This document shows positions 22,490 through 32,269 of a stretch of 64,000 nucleotides of DNA, piece after piece; positions within the stretch are counted from its first letter, which is position 1, and the number at the start of each line of letters is the position of its first letter. The notes below the pieces were generated by a model. That model saw nothing but the letters and a program-made list of their open reading frames with translations. It made no database searches and was not told the origin of the DNA. Source of the stretch: Shimazuella soli (GTDB lineage: Bacteria; Bacillota; Bacilli; Thermoactinomycetales; Thermoactinomycetaceae); NCBI RefSeq assembly GCF_022511585.1, contig NZ_JAKWBN010000001.1, positions 482,269 to 546,268 on the forward strand, written 5' to 3'. A program made the translations under genes and the position numbers.

Positions 22490-22717
22490 GAAGTGCGATG
22501 ACAGAAAGAAGTAACGAATCCCCCACTTCCTAGCGAATCAGGGAGAGTGCGAGCCTGATAGTGGCATTCGTGAATAGGCGTTCTCGAGCATTAGTATGAA
22601 TAAAAGTGGACCAAATTGCGTTTTGGTCAAATAGGGTGGAACCGCGGGAAACAGCTTCTCGTCCCTATGTGATGTATTTTTATCATCACATGGAGACAAG
22701 AAGCTTTTTTATTTTTT
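22490..22717 (+). promoter_or_regulatory. Glycine T-box riboswitch of glyQS
   Basis: Leader with the T-box AGGGTGGAACCGCGGG (22634-22649), whose TGGA can pair with the UCCA end of uncharged tRNA-Gly. In stem I, GCCT (22553-22556) pairs with AGGC (22576-22579) and the loop between carries GGC (22563-22565), the likely specifier, read by the GCC anticodon. The terminator pairs AGCTTCTC...TGTGATG (22653 on) with CATCACA...AGAAGCT (to 22705), then a T-run. Uncharged tRNA should stabilise the antiterminator and switch glyQS on. Confidence 0.93.
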
Positions 22718-22730
22718 GGAGGTGAATGTG

Positions 22731-23621
22731 TTGAATTTTCAACAGATGATCAAAGCACTGCAAGATTTTTGGAGTGCAAAAGGATGTATATTGGTTCAAT
22801 CTTATGATGTAGAGACAGGTGCTGGAACACTAAATCCGATGACTTTTCTGCGGGCGTTAGGTCCAGAACCATGGAATGTGGCTTATGTAGAGCCTTCTCG
22901 CCGCCCCGCTGACGGCAGATATGGCGAAAACCCAAACCGACTTTATCAGCATCATCAATTTCAGGTCATCATGAAGCCTGCGCCAGACAATATCCAAGAA
23001 ATATATTTGGATAGTTTGCGTGTATTGGGATTGAATCCATTGGATCATGATATTCGATTTGTAGAAGATAATTGGGAAAATCCTACTTTTGGTGCAGCAG
23101 GGCTTGGTTGGGAAGTCTGGTTAGATGGAATGGAGATCACTCAATTCACGTATTTCCAACAAGTAGGAAGTTTGGAAACAGATTTGGTCTCAGCAGAGAT
23201 TACGTATGGTTTGGAACGTCTGGCTTCCTATATTCAAGAAAAAGAAAATGTGTTTGATTTGGAGTGGGTAGAAGGTGTAGCATATGGGGATGTTTTCTAC
23301 CAAGCAGAATATGAGCATTCCAAATATACGTTTGAAATATCGGATGAAGCATTTTTATTTTCTCAATTTGATGCTTTTGAACGAGAAGCAGGCAGGGCGT
23401 TGGACGAGTCGCTCGTATTTCCTGCATATGATTACATTTTAAAATGCTCACATACGTTTAATTTATTAGACGCTCGTGGATCAATTAGTGTGACCGAAAG
23501 AACAGGTTATATCAAACGAGTTCGTAACTTAGCGAGAAGGTGTGCGAAAGCATTTATTGCGGAGAGAGAAAAACTAGGATTCCCACTGCTTAAGCAAGGA
23601 GGCGTTCAAAGTGAAGCATAG
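22731..23621 (+). CDS. glyQ: Glycyl-tRNA synthetase alpha subunit
   Basis: A 296-aa class II synthetase subunit: [36 protein letters not shown] and [17 protein letters not shown] are invariant family blocks. With GlyS it forms the alpha2beta2 enzyme. Start choice: GGAGGTG at 22718-22724 favours TTG 22731 (6 nt) over the adjacent GTG 22728; both are in frame. The stop overlaps glyS by 11 nt. Confidence 0.97.
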   Translation: MNFQQMIKALQDFWSAKGCILVQSYDVETGAGTLNPMTFLRALGPEPWNVAYVEPSRRPADGRYGENPNRLYQHHQFQVIMKPAPDNIQEIYLDSLRVLGLNPLDHDIRFVEDNWENPTFGAAGLGWEVWLDGMEITQFTYFQQVGSLETDLVSAEITYGLERLASYIQEKENVFDLEWVEGVAYGDVFYQAEYEHSKYTFEISDEAFLFSQFDAFEREAGRALDESLVFPAYDYILKCSHTFNLLDARGSISVTERTGYIKRVRNLARRCAKAFIAEREKLGFPLLKQGGVQSEA

Positions 23622-25698
23622 TTTTTTATTTGAAATTGGTTGTGAAGAGATCCCTGCTCGATTTGTTCGAAATGCAGCAGAACAATTCTCAGAAAAAGTT
23701 GAGAAATGGTTTTCTGAGCAAAGAATTTCCATCGGAGCTGTTCAAACATTTGCGACGCCTCGTCGTTTAGCGGTATTGGTGAACGAAGTAGCGGTCAAAC
23801 AAAGTGATCGTACGGAATTACTGCGTGGTCCAGCTGCTAAAATCGCCAAAACAGAAGATGGCTCTTGGAGCAAGGCGGCGATGGGATTTGCCCGTAAAAA
23901 TGGTGTAGAACTTTCTTCACTAGAACTCAAGGAAGACAAGGGAACCGAATATGTCTATGCAGTGAAACAAGAAGTTGGATTACATACAGAAGAAGTGATA
24001 GCGAATTCTTTTGTGTCCATCCTGGAGAGTTTAACTTTCCCAAAAACAATGAGATGGGAAGCTACCAGGACGAAATTTATTCGTCCGATTCGATGGTTAG
24101 TCAGTCTTCTTGATAATGCGGTGATTCCGGTTTCTTTTGCAGGAATTACTGCTGACCGTATGACAAGAGGGCACCGGTTTTTAGGAAAAGATATTCCTCT
24201 TGCGGAAGCTGGCCAGTATCCAGCAGCCTTGCGGGATCAGTATGTAGAAGTGGATATGGATGCACGTTTTGCCAGTATTCGGGATCAATTGATCGAGTTG
24301 CAAAAAGAAAACAATTGGGAAATACCAATTGATGAAGACTTACTAGAAGAAGTGACCCAATTGGTAGAGTATCCAACAGTAGTCAGCGGTGAGTTTGCTA
24401 CGGAATACTTAAGTTTACCAAAAGAAGTTCTCATTACTACCATGCGAGAACATCAGCGATATTTTTCTGTACAAGATGCAACTGGAGCTTTACTTCCCTA
24501 TTTTGTGACCATTCGCAATGGAGATAAACATGGTTTGTCTTATGTCAGTCGAGGGAACGAAAAAGTATTGCGTGCAAGACTTGCTGATGCTCAATTTTTC
24601 TTTACAGAAGATAAGAAACTTACTATTGAGACAGCACAAAGAAAATTAAAGAATATTGTTTATCAAGAAGCTCTTGGTTCAATGGCTGCTCGGGTAGAAA
24701 GAGGAGAGAAACTTGCACTTGCTTTTGGGAAGTTTCTGGATCTTTCAGAACAAGAGCGAGTACAGTTATCACGTGCTGCTTCGATCGCTAAATTTGATCA
24801 AGCAACACAGATCGTCAGTGAATTTCCTGAATTAGAAGGTTATATGGGAAGAGAATATGCTTTTCTGCAAGGAGAAGAACCAGCTGTAGCAGAGGCTCTG
24901 TATGAACAAGTATTGCCCCGTCATGCAGAAGATCAGTTGCCGACAAGTAAGATTGGGGTTGTTTTAGGATTAGCGGATCGTTTTGACACTTTAGCCTCTG
25001 GCTTTGGCATTGGTCTTGCTGTCAGCGGTTCACAAGATCCTTATGGGTTTCGAAAAAAAGCTGCAGCTATCATTCAATTGCTCGTTCATTATACAAACTT
25101 CCCTTTATCGCTTACAGAGTTGATTAAGCATTCAGTGGAGACGGTTGCTGAAACAGTAACCCTTAAACTTTCAACAGAGCAATTGTACGAAGAATTAATG
25201 CAATTTTTCCGTATTCGACTCAAATCGTATTTGCTAGACTTACATGTTCGTTATGATGTTATTGAAGCAGTGTTAAAAGGGGAAATCGGCGAACTTTATT
25301 CTTTGATTCAAAAAACAGAAGTATTGGGCAAATTGATCGAACAAAATTCCTTTAAGTTAGATGTGGAAGGTTTTACTCGTGTAGCTAACTTAGCAGAGAA
25401 AGCAGATGACCGTCAGGTAAATGCTACTTTGTTTGAATCGGAATATGAACAAAGATTATTTGATACATTAAAACATGCCAAAGAACGTTATATTTTAGCT
25501 GATAGAGATGAGACATCAAAGTATCATGCATTAGCAAGTATGGTACCCGTAATTCATTCTTTCTTTGATCATGTCATGGTTATGGTTGAAGAAGAAAAAA
25601 TAAGAGCAAATCGACTTGCTTTGCTTAGAGATATTAATTCGTTGGTACAATCATTTGCTGCTTTTGAACAAATCGTTTTTAGTGGGAAAGAATCATAA
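23611..25698 (+). CDS. glyS: Glycyl-tRNA synthetase beta subunit
   Basis: A 695-aa beta subunit of full length (B. subtilis GlyS is close to this size), with [18 protein letters not shown] at the start, GPAAKIA, TREHQRYF-like [15 protein letters not shown] and the C-terminal DALR-type anticodon region ([18 protein letters not shown]). It starts at GTG 23611 behind AAGGAGG within the end of glyQ. Regulated by the upstream T-box. Confidence 0.97.
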   Translation: MKHSFLFEIGCEEIPARFVRNAAEQFSEKVEKWFSEQRISIGAVQTFATPRRLAVLVNEVAVKQSDRTELLRGPAAKIAKTEDGSWSKAAMGFARKNGVELSSLELKEDKGTEYVYAVKQEVGLHTEEVIANSFVSILESLTFPKTMRWEATRTKFIRPIRWLVSLLDNAVIPVSFAGITADRMTRGHRFLGKDIPLAEAGQYPAALRDQYVEVDMDARFASIRDQLIELQKENNWEIPIDEDLLEEVTQLVEYPTVVSGEFATEYLSLPKEVLITTMREHQRYFSVQDATGALLPYFVTIRNGDKHGLSYVSRGNEKVLRARLADAQFFFTEDKKLTIETAQRKLKNIVYQEALGSMAARVERGEKLALAFGKFLDLSEQERVQLSRAASIAKFDQATQIVSEFPELEGYMGREYAFLQGEEPAVAEALYEQVLPRHAEDQLPTSKIGVVLGLADRFDTLASGFGIGLAVSGSQDPYGFRKKAAAIIQLLVHYTNFPLSLTELIKHSVETVAETVTLKLSTEQLYEELMQFFRIRLKSYLLDLHVRYDVIEAVLKGEIGELYSLIQKTEVLGKLIEQNSFKLDVEGFTRVANLAEKADDRQVNATLFESEYEQRLFDTLKHAKERYILADRDETSKYHALASMVPVIHSFFDHVMVMVEEEKIRANRLALLRDINSLVQSFAAFEQIVFSGKES

Positions 25699-25755
25699 AT
25701 GTAAACAAGAGGAACCTTGCTTTATGTCTTGGTTCTTCTTGTGTGAAAAATAGAC

Positions 25756-25784
25756 TTAATAGTTCGAATGTTTAATGCTATAAT
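25756..25784 (+). promoter_or_regulatory. Promoter upstream of the ccpN leader ORF
   Basis: TTAATA (25756-25761), 17 bp, TATAAT (25779-25784) with an extended TGC just before the -10. Confidence 0.6.
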
Positions 25785-25820
25785 TTTCCATAATGACATC
25801 AACAGGGGAGGTAAAAATTT

Positions 25821-25889
25821 ATGTTATACGAATTTAAAAATATAGTATATACTATATATAACAATAGTATGTCACAATTGGAGGAATAG
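25821..25889 (+). CDS. 22-codon leader ORF upstream of ccpN
   Basis: ATG 25821 follows GGGGAGG (25804-25810 region) by about 9 nt; the ORF runs 22 codons (MLYEFKNIVYTIYNNSMSQL, then EE) to TAG at 25887-25889. Its stop overlaps the ccpN SD (AGGAGG, 25888-25893). It is AT-rich and has no recognised similarity. The arrangement suggests that ribosomes ending here deliver initiation to ccpN, or that it is a regulatory upstream ORF. It could also be a chance ORF. Confidence 0.45.
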   Translation: MLYEFKNIVYTIYNNSMSQLEE

Positions 25890-25903
25890 GAGGTGTAAAG
25901 ACC

Positions 25904-26542
25904 ATCGAACTTACGAAACGCCAAGAAACAATCATCGAAATTGTAAAAGAAAAGGGACCTATTACAGGGGAGCAGATAGCAGAAAAACTCCATCTAACCC
26001 GTGCTACCTTAAGACCAGATCTTGCCATTCTCACCATGTCAGGTTTTCTTGATGCAAGACCGCGAGTTGGATATTTTTACACAGGTAAAACAGCTAATCA
26101 ATTACTAGGAGAGCATATAAAAAGTTTATCCGTGGGTGATTATAAATCTGTCCCTATCGTAATCCAGGAGAGCACATCTGTCTACGATGCAATTTGCACC
26201 ATGTTCCTAGAAGATGTAGGAAGTATTTTTATCCTCAAAAAAGAAGGATATTTGACAGGTGTTGTATCCCGAAAAGACTTATTAAAAGCAGCCATGGGAA
26301 AGACAGAACTTTCATCGATTCCAGTAGGTGTGATTATGTCAAGAATGCCCAATCTGGTAATTTGCCGAAGTGAAGATTCCTTGTTTGAAGCAGCTATGCA
26401 AATGGTAAACCATCAAGTGGATTCACTTCCAGTGGTTCGGTCACATCAAGTATATCCTCAGGAATGGGAAGTAGTTGGCCGAATTACGAAAACTTCAATA
26501 GTCAAGGCATTTGTAGAACTAGGACAAGCAATGAAAGTATAG
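25904..26542 (+). CDS. ccpN: Transcriptional repressor CcpN (HTH plus two CBS domains), apparent ATC start
   Basis: The frame encodes a complete CcpN: winged helix (IELTKRQETIIEIVKEKGPI, RATLRPDLAILTMSGFLDAR) and two CBS domains (about residues 80-212; SVYDAICTMFLEDVGSIF, VSRKDLLKAAMG). CcpN represses gluconeogenic genes on glycolytic carbon. The first ATG in frame (26036) would delete the DNA-binding domain. Upstream of it the frame is open to a stop at 25865 with no ATG, GTG or TTG. A strong SD AGGAGGTG (25888-25895) lies 8 nt before ATC 25904, matching the position where homologues begin, so I take ATC as start. A sequence error or a lost start codon is the alternative. Confidence 0.8.
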   Translation: MELTKRQETIIEIVKEKGPITGEQIAEKLHLTRATLRPDLAILTMSGFLDARPRVGYFYTGKTANQLLGEHIKSLSVGDYKSVPIVIQESTSVYDAICTMFLEDVGSIFILKKEGYLTGVVSRKDLLKAAMGKTELSSIPVGVIMSRMPNLVICRSEDSLFEAAMQMVNHQVDSLPVVRSHQVYPQEWEVVGRITKTSIVKAFVELGQAMKV

Positions 26543-26555
26543 GGAGGGAAACCAC

Positions 26556-27365
26556 TTGCTCGGCCATTCCATTATTTATTTGGTTTCCGATTCAATCGGA
26601 GAAACAGCGGAAGCAGTAATTCGTGCAGCAGCAAGCCAATTTGAATCCAAATCTGTCGAGATACGCCGTGTTTCCTATGTAGGTGATCGCAAAACAATTA
26701 AAGAAGTCATTGAAATCGCAAGAGAAGAAAAAGCTTTGGTCGTCTTTACACTAGTGGTTCCAGAAATGCAACATTACCTCATAAGTGAAGCAGTTAGAAA
26801 TCAAGTGCCTTATGTAGATTTGATTGGACCTGTGATGAATGGAATTAGTCGATTACTAGGAAAAGAACCAAAAAGAGAGCCAGGGCTTATCCATAAACTA
26901 GATAAAGAATACTTTAGAAAAGTAGAAGCAATTGAATTTGCAGTGAAATATGATGATGGAAAAGATCCACGGGGTGTTTTACGTGCAGATGTAGTGTTAA
27001 TTGGAGTATCTCGTACTTCCAAAACCCCACTTTCGATGTATCTTGCACACAGAGGGTTGAAAGTGGCGAATATCCCACTTGTTCCAGAAGTAGAACCACC
27101 TGATCAACTCTATTTGATTCCTCGTAAACGTTGCATTGGGCTCATTATTGATCCTGAACATTTAAATAGTATTCGACGAGAACGCCTCAAAGCATTGGGA
27201 TTAACTTCCGAGGCTAGTTATGCGAACATGGGTCGGATACTAGAAGAATTAGAGTACGCCGAAAAAATCATTCGTCGAGTTGGATGTCCTCAAATTAATG
27301 TGACCAATAAAGCGGTAGAAGAGACAGCAAATATCATCTTAGATATGATCAACAAACAGGGGTGA
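26556..27365 (+). CDS. ppsR: Pyruvate,phosphate dikinase regulatory protein (DUF299)
   Basis: A 269-aa bifunctional kinase/pyrophosphorylase: YLVSDSIGETAEAVIRAA at the start and the P-loop GVSRTSKTPLSMYLA (about residues 149-163). The family inactivates PPDK or PEP synthase by ADP-dependent Thr phosphorylation and restores it by Pi-dependent dephosphorylation. TTG 26556 with GGGAGGG upstream; it lies 13 nt after ccpN and 9 nt before its expected substrate gene ppdK. In B. subtilis the homologue YqfL modulates CcpN. Confidence 0.94.
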   Translation: MLGHSIIYLVSDSIGETAEAVIRAAASQFESKSVEIRRVSYVGDRKTIKEVIEIAREEKALVVFTLVVPEMQHYLISEAVRNQVPYVDLIGPVMNGISRLLGKEPKREPGLIHKLDKEYFRKVEAIEFAVKYDDGKDPRGVLRADVVLIGVSRTSKTPLSMYLAHRGLKVANIPLVPEVEPPDQLYLIPRKRCIGLIIDPEHLNSIRRERLKALGLTSEASYANMGRILEELEYAEKIIRRVGCPQINVTNKAVEETANIILDMINKQG

Positions 27366-27374
27366 AAGTAATCC

Positions 27375-30029
27375 ATGTCTACAAAAAAAGTGTACTTATT
27401 TCCAGAAGGTTCCAAAGATCAGAAGAATCTCCTTGGTGGGAAAGGTGCAAATCTAGCAGAAATGACAAATGCAGGTTTACCAGTTCCTGCTGGTTTTACG
27501 ATTACAACGGAAGCTTGTCTAGATTATTATCGTGATGGGGAACTTTTATCTGATGTGTTAATGGAACAAGTATACACTGCATTGGACCAGCTAGAGCAAC
27601 AGACTCAGAAACAATTTGGCAATGATGTAAATCCACTCTTAGTATCAGTTCGGTCAGGTTCCGTATTTTCTATGCCTGGAATGATGGATACGATTTTAAA
27701 TTTAGGTTTGAACGATAAAACAGTAGTTGGCTTAGCAAATTTGACCAGAAATCCAAGGTTTGCTTATGACTCTTATCGTCGTTTTATCCAAATGTTTTCT
27801 AATGTAGTGTTAGGAATTGATCACTATTTTTTTGAAGAAGTCATTGATGGGTTAAAAGAAAAAAGAGGCGTTTCGGAAGATACAGCTCTTTCTGCCGAAG
27901 ATTGGCAAGAAGTGATTGGACGTTATTTAGAGATTGTTCAAACTAAGACGAACGCACCCTTTCCCCAGGACCCAAAAGTTCAGTTATCTCAAGCGATAGA
28001 AGCTGTATTTCGTTCTTGGAACAATGCAAGAGCAAAAGTTTATCGCAAAATCAATAAAATTCCTGATGATTTAGGTACAGCAGTGAATGTGCAATTGATG
28101 GTTTTTGGTAATTTAGGCGATGATTCAGGGACTGGAGTTGCATTTACGCGTAACCCATCAACTGGAGAAAAGGAATTGTATGGAGAGTTTTTAATTAATG
28201 CTCAAGGGGAAGATGTGGTTGCAGGGGTAAGAACTCCAAAGCCTATTGCTGATTTAAAAGAACAAATGCCATCTATTTATAAAAAGTTTGTAGAATTATC
28301 TAGCCTATTAGAAGTCCATTATGGAGATATGCAAGATATTGAGTTTACAGTGGAACGGGGAAAACTATATATTTTGCAAACGCGATCAGGTAAAAGAACA
28401 GCACAAGCAGCTGTCAAAATTGCTGTCGATCTCGTCAGTGAAGGGAAAATTAGTAAAGAAGAAGCACTGCTGCGCATCGATCCAGATCAAATGGATCAGA
28501 TGTTGCATCCTCGTATCGATCCAAATGTTACTTTGCAAGTCATAGCCAAAGGTTTACCAGCATCCCCTGGGGCTGCATCTGGCAGTGTAATATTTGATGC
28601 AGATGAAGCAGAGAAAATGACAGAAAAGGGACAAAAAGTAATACTCGTCCGTCCAGAAACTACTCCTGAAGATATCCATGGCATCCTTGCAGCTCAAGGA
28701 ATATTAACTAGTCGTGGAGGAATGACTAGTCATGCGGCTGTAGTTGCTCGTGGAATGGGCAAAGCTTGTATCTGTGGCTGCGAGCAATTAAAAATAGATT
28801 TGCGAAATGAATTGGTTGTAATAGGAAATCTCACGATTGCAAAAGGAGATCACATTACGATTGATGGAAGTAGTGGGCAAGTAATTCAAGGCACAGTACC
28901 TCTGATTGATCCCAATCTTTCTACTGAATTTGAACAACTCTTGCTTTGGGCAGATGAAGTTCGTCGTTTGAAAGTTCGAGCGAATGCAGATAATCCAGTA
29001 GATGCAAAGAAAGCTAGAGAATTTGGGGCTGAAGGCATTGGACTTTGTCGAACAGAACATATGTTTATGGAGCCTGATCGAGTCCCAATCGTTCAACAAA
29101 TGATTTTAGCAGACAATGAAGAAGAACAACAAAGCGCCTTATCCAAATTATTGCCAATGCAGAAAGAAGATTTCAAAGGAATTTTTGCAGCGATGGATGG
29201 ATTACCAGTAAATATTCGTCTCTTAGATCCACCTTTACATGAGTTTTTACCAAATATGGAAGATTTAGTGGTGGAACTTACGAAAATGCAGTATGAGAAT
29301 ACGAATACACAAGAGTCTGTAACAACAGAAGCTTTGCTAAAGAAGGTTCGTGCACTACATGAGTTTAATCCCATGTTAGGTCATCGGGGCTGTCGACTTG
29401 GTATGACAAATCCAGAAATTTATCAGATGCAAGTAGAAGCGCTCTTTTTAGCAGTTGTAGAATCCAAACAAGCAGGAATTACTGTAAGTCCAGAGGTAAT
29501 GATTCCTTTAGTAGGTCATGTACAAGAATTAAAAGCTTTGCGAAGAATGGTTATTGCGGTTGGAGAAAAGATTCAAGAAGAAACAGGTGTGTCCTTTGAT
29601 TACACCATCGGTACAATGATTGAAATTCCTCGAGCAGCGCTGACAGCAGAAGAGATAGCAGAACAAGCTGACTTTTTCTCTTTTGGAACAAATGATTTGA
29701 CACAGACTACCTTTGGATTTAGTCGTGATGATGCTGAAGGCAAGTTTTTGCACACTTATGTAGACCAAAAAGTGTTGCCTGAAAATCCATTTATTGTATT
29801 AGATCAGGCTGGTGTTGGTTCTCTGATAAAAATGGCAACTGTAGCAGGGAGAAAGAAAAAAGAAGGGTTAAAAACCGGAGTATGTGGGGAGCATGGGGGA
29901 GAAAAAAATTCCATTCAATTTTTCCATGACACAGGTTTAGATTATGTCAGTTGTTCAGCCTTTCGAGTTCCCATTGCTAGATTGTCGGCAGCACAAGCAC
30001 AATTAAACAACTCTGTCAAAAAAAATTAA
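27375..30029 (+). CDS. ppdK: Pyruvate,phosphate dikinase
   Basis: A full-length 884-aa PPDK: N-terminal ATP-grasp domain (LLGGKGANLAEM, VSVRSGSVFSMPGMMDTILN), swivelling phospho-His domain (LTSRGGMTSHAAVVARGMGK, His 453 with the regulatory Thr two residues before it) and C-terminal PEP-binding barrel with the catalytic Cys in GVCGEHGG (about residue 837). It interconverts pyruvate + ATP + Pi and PEP + AMP + PPi. Third gene of ccpN-ppsR-ppdK. ATG 27375 with AGGGGTGA upstream. Confidence 0.97.
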   Translation: MSTKKVYLFPEGSKDQKNLLGGKGANLAEMTNAGLPVPAGFTITTEACLDYYRDGELLSDVLMEQVYTALDQLEQQTQKQFGNDVNPLLVSVRSGSVFSMPGMMDTILNLGLNDKTVVGLANLTRNPRFAYDSYRRFIQMFSNVVLGIDHYFFEEVIDGLKEKRGVSEDTALSAEDWQEVIGRYLEIVQTKTNAPFPQDPKVQLSQAIEAVFRSWNNARAKVYRKINKIPDDLGTAVNVQLMVFGNLGDDSGTGVAFTRNPSTGEKELYGEFLINAQGEDVVAGVRTPKPIADLKEQMPSIYKKFVELSSLLEVHYGDMQDIEFTVERGKLYILQTRSGKRTAQAAVKIAVDLVSEGKISKEEALLRIDPDQMDQMLHPRIDPNVTLQVIAKGLPASPGAASGSVIFDADEAEKMTEKGQKVILVRPETTPEDIHGILAAQGILTSRGGMTSHAAVVARGMGKACICGCEQLKIDLRNELVVIGNLTIAKGDHITIDGSSGQVIQGTVPLIDPNLSTEFEQLLLWADEVRRLKVRANADNPVDAKKAREFGAEGIGLCRTEHMFMEPDRVPIVQQMILADNEEEQQSALSKLLPMQKEDFKGIFAAMDGLPVNIRLLDPPLHEFLPNMEDLVVELTKMQYENTNTQESVTTEALLKKVRALHEFNPMLGHRGCRLGMTNPEIYQMQVEALFLAVVESKQAGITVSPEVMIPLVGHVQELKALRRMVIAVGEKIQEETGVSFDYTIGTMIEIPRAALTAEEIAEQADFFSFGTNDLTQTTFGFSRDDAEGKFLHTYVDQKVLPENPFIVLDQAGVGSLIKMATVAGRKKKEGLKTGVCGEHGGEKNSIQFFHDTGLDYVSCSAFRVPIARLSAAQAQLNNSVKKN

Positions 30030-30036
30030 AGAATTA

Positions 30037-30062
30037 AACCCGGTGCTACCGGGTTTTTTTCT
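30037..30062 (+). terminator. Terminator after ppdK
   Basis: AACCCGGT/ACCGGGTT with a 3-nt loop, then seven T. Confidence 0.92.
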
Positions 30063-30432
30063 GGAATTTGCATGTGTTAGGTAAATCTTACTAATCTAAT
30101 TTTGAAATAAAATCTATTTTATAATTTGTATTTTTAGGTTATATTAATGATTGTATGTCCTAAAAACGGGAAATTATTCAATTAGAAGGACTCTATACAG
30201 TTTTGTAGAATAGAGCATATAAGATTACTTCAAGTAAAATCCATTTTTTAGGAATTTTTTTCATTGCATCATAATTCACTGCAAAAAAAGAGAAGATACA
30301 TAAATCTTTCGAACATGTAAACATTACCAAATAAATTTCTAGTAATTTTGCAGGAGATTCTTTTTTTGCGGCGAACTATTCCAAGTGCTAATTCATCTTC
30401 GACAATGGTAACAGGTAGGGGCAGTGAAGTCG
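30063..30432. other. AT-rich intergenic region before dnaG
   Basis: About 370 bases without a gene. A small hairpin CTCTAT/ATAGAG lies at 30191-30215. I see no ORF with a convincing SD and no clear promoter hexamer pair. In B. subtilis antE and yqxD occupy this interval; neither is present. Confidence 0.6.
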
Positions 30433-32244
30433 ATGGGAAAAATATCTTCAGAGGTCTTAGAGCGTATCCGCAAGGAAGTAGACATCTTGGATGTAGTAAG
30501 TCAGTATGTGAATTTAAAGCGTGGCGGTCGCAATTACTTTGGTCTTTGCCCTTTTCACTCCGAAAGAACTCCTTCTTTTACTGTTGCAGCACATAAGCAA
30601 ATTTATCATTGTTTTGGATGTGGCGCTGGTGGAGATGTCATCCAATTTCTCATGGATGTCGAGCAATACACTTTTCAAGAAGCTGTCATTCATTTAGCAA
30701 AAGAAAAAGATATTGCGATTCCAGACGAGGCATATACTGTTTCGGATGAAGATCAAGTTATTAGTCGATTGCGTTTTGTACTTTCCACAGCAACAAAACT
30801 TTATCACCACTTATTATTGCATACCTCTTATGGAAGGGAAGCTAGACAATATCTAGCGAACCGAAAAATAAGTTTGGAGACCATGAAAACATTTGAAATT
30901 GGTTATGCACCGCCTACCGAATGCTTGATACCCTTTTTTCAGAAGCGAGGAGTATCCATAGATTTATTAGTAGAAGCTGGTCTTGTCGTTATTCCAGATG
31001 ATAAAACTCGATCTGCTTATGATCGATTTCGTCACCGTGTTCTCTTTCCAATCACTGATCCCCAAGGAAGAGTAGTGGGATTTGGTGGTAGAGCACTTTC
31101 GGATAATGGTCCAAAATACTTAAATTCTCCGGAGACACGCCTTTTTCAAAAGCGGAATCATCTGTTCAATCTTTCCCGTGCCCGGAAAAATATTCGCAAG
31201 GATGGACAAGCTATACTGATGGAGGGTTTTATGGATGTCATCTCACTTTGGCAAGCTGGAATTTATCATGGGATAGCTCCACTCGGAACTGCTCTAACAG
31301 ACACACAGGCCCGCCTCATTGGTCGAAATACGAACAAAGTAATACTTTGTTTTGATTCTGATGAAGCAGGGCAATCTGCTACTGAGCGTTCTTTGGAAAT
31401 GATGAAAGAGATGGGATTAAAAGTAAAGGTAGCTCAGATGCCAATAGGTTTGGACCCCGATGATTTTTTACGAGAAAAAGGAGCAACTGCATTTCGGGAA
31501 GAAGTTCTCGGTGGTGCGAAACCAATTGCTCAGTTTAAGTTGGATCGCATGAAACGGAGTTACAAGTTGACAGATGATGATGATCGTCTTAGTTATATTG
31601 CTGCCGCTATACGTTTTATCGCAGCATTGCCAACAGCTACTGAGCAAGATTTATATGCAAGACACCTCTCTGAAGAGTTTCATTTATCGTTAGAAGCAGT
31701 GAAAGAAGAACTGAGTAAGCAAAAATTTCCCAAAAAGAAGAGCATACAGAGGGATAAAGAAAAAGTCAAGTGGAATAATGGTAATCAAACGGTGAGCAAA
31801 CATACGCTTGGAACTTCGCCAGTAGAAACGGCAGAAAAATATTTAGTAGCACATATGATACAAAATAAGCAAGTAGCTGGCTGGGTGGAAGATGAGTTGA
31901 AGGATTATCATTTTAAAGGGGACTATGGTTCTTTCATTCCTTATTTATGTGCCTATTATTCAAAAGGAAATCAAGCTGGTTTTGTCCCCGTTATCCAATC
32001 GCTTCAAGACCCAGTTCTAGTGAAAAAAATTACTTCGCTTGGAATGTTGGAAATACCAACAGAAGTGAGTAAGGAAATGATAGAGAACTTAATAGATAGA
32101 ATACGCAAATCTGATTTAGTTGAGGCGATAAAGAAGCAAGGAAAGCAAGTAAAACAAGTGGAAAACGCAGGAGAGCCATTAAAAGCAGCAGAGTTGGGAT
32201 TACAAGTGATAGAACAGCTTAGGAAAAAACAGAAAATGATTTAA
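30433..32244 (+). CDS. dnaG: DNA primase
   Basis: A 603-aa primase, the same length as in B. subtilis. CHC2 zinc finger (RNYFGLCPFHSERTPSF, IYHCFGCGAGGDVI), TOPRIM core (ILMEGFMDVISLWQAGI, LCFDSDEAGQSA) and a C-terminal helicase-binding region (about 450-603). ATG 30433 gives MGKISSEVLERIR, aligning with known starts; GTG 30424, nearer to AGGGG, is an alternative adding three residues. It heads the dnaG-sigA unit. Confidence 0.95.
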   Translation: MGKISSEVLERIRKEVDILDVVSQYVNLKRGGRNYFGLCPFHSERTPSFTVAAHKQIYHCFGCGAGGDVIQFLMDVEQYTFQEAVIHLAKEKDIAIPDEAYTVSDEDQVISRLRFVLSTATKLYHHLLLHTSYGREARQYLANRKISLETMKTFEIGYAPPTECLIPFFQKRGVSIDLLVEAGLVVIPDDKTRSAYDRFRHRVLFPITDPQGRVVGFGGRALSDNGPKYLNSPETRLFQKRNHLFNLSRARKNIRKDGQAILMEGFMDVISLWQAGIYHGIAPLGTALTDTQARLIGRNTNKVILCFDSDEAGQSATERSLEMMKEMGLKVKVAQMPIGLDPDDFLREKGATAFREEVLGGAKPIAQFKLDRMKRSYKLTDDDDRLSYIAAAIRFIAALPTATEQDLYARHLSEEFHLSLEAVKEELSKQKFPKKKSIQRDKEKVKWNNGNQTVSKHTLGTSPVETAEKYLVAHMIQNKQVAGWVEDELKDYHFKGDYGSFIPYLCAYYSKGNQAGFVPVIQSLQDPVLVKKITSLGMLEIPTEVSKEMIENLIDRIRKSDLVEAIKKQGKQVKQVENAGEPLKAAELGLQVIEQLRKKQKMI

Positions 32245-32269
32245 GCAGTAAGAGGAAGGAGGAGTTAAA

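Noticed and set aside
25700-25750. Hairpin after glyS (AGAGGAACC/GGTTCTTCT) as terminator
   Set aside because: Imperfect stem and no T-run; it may be an mRNA end but is not supported enough to list.
25821-25910. Programmed -1 frameshift joining the leader ORF to ccpN
   Set aside because: The frames would allow it, but there is no slippery heptamer in the overlap, and homologous CcpN proteins begin at the ATC site without an extra N-terminus.
30348-30596. 82-codon ORF before dnaG
   Set aside because: It overlaps the start of dnaG in another frame and has no SD or similarity.
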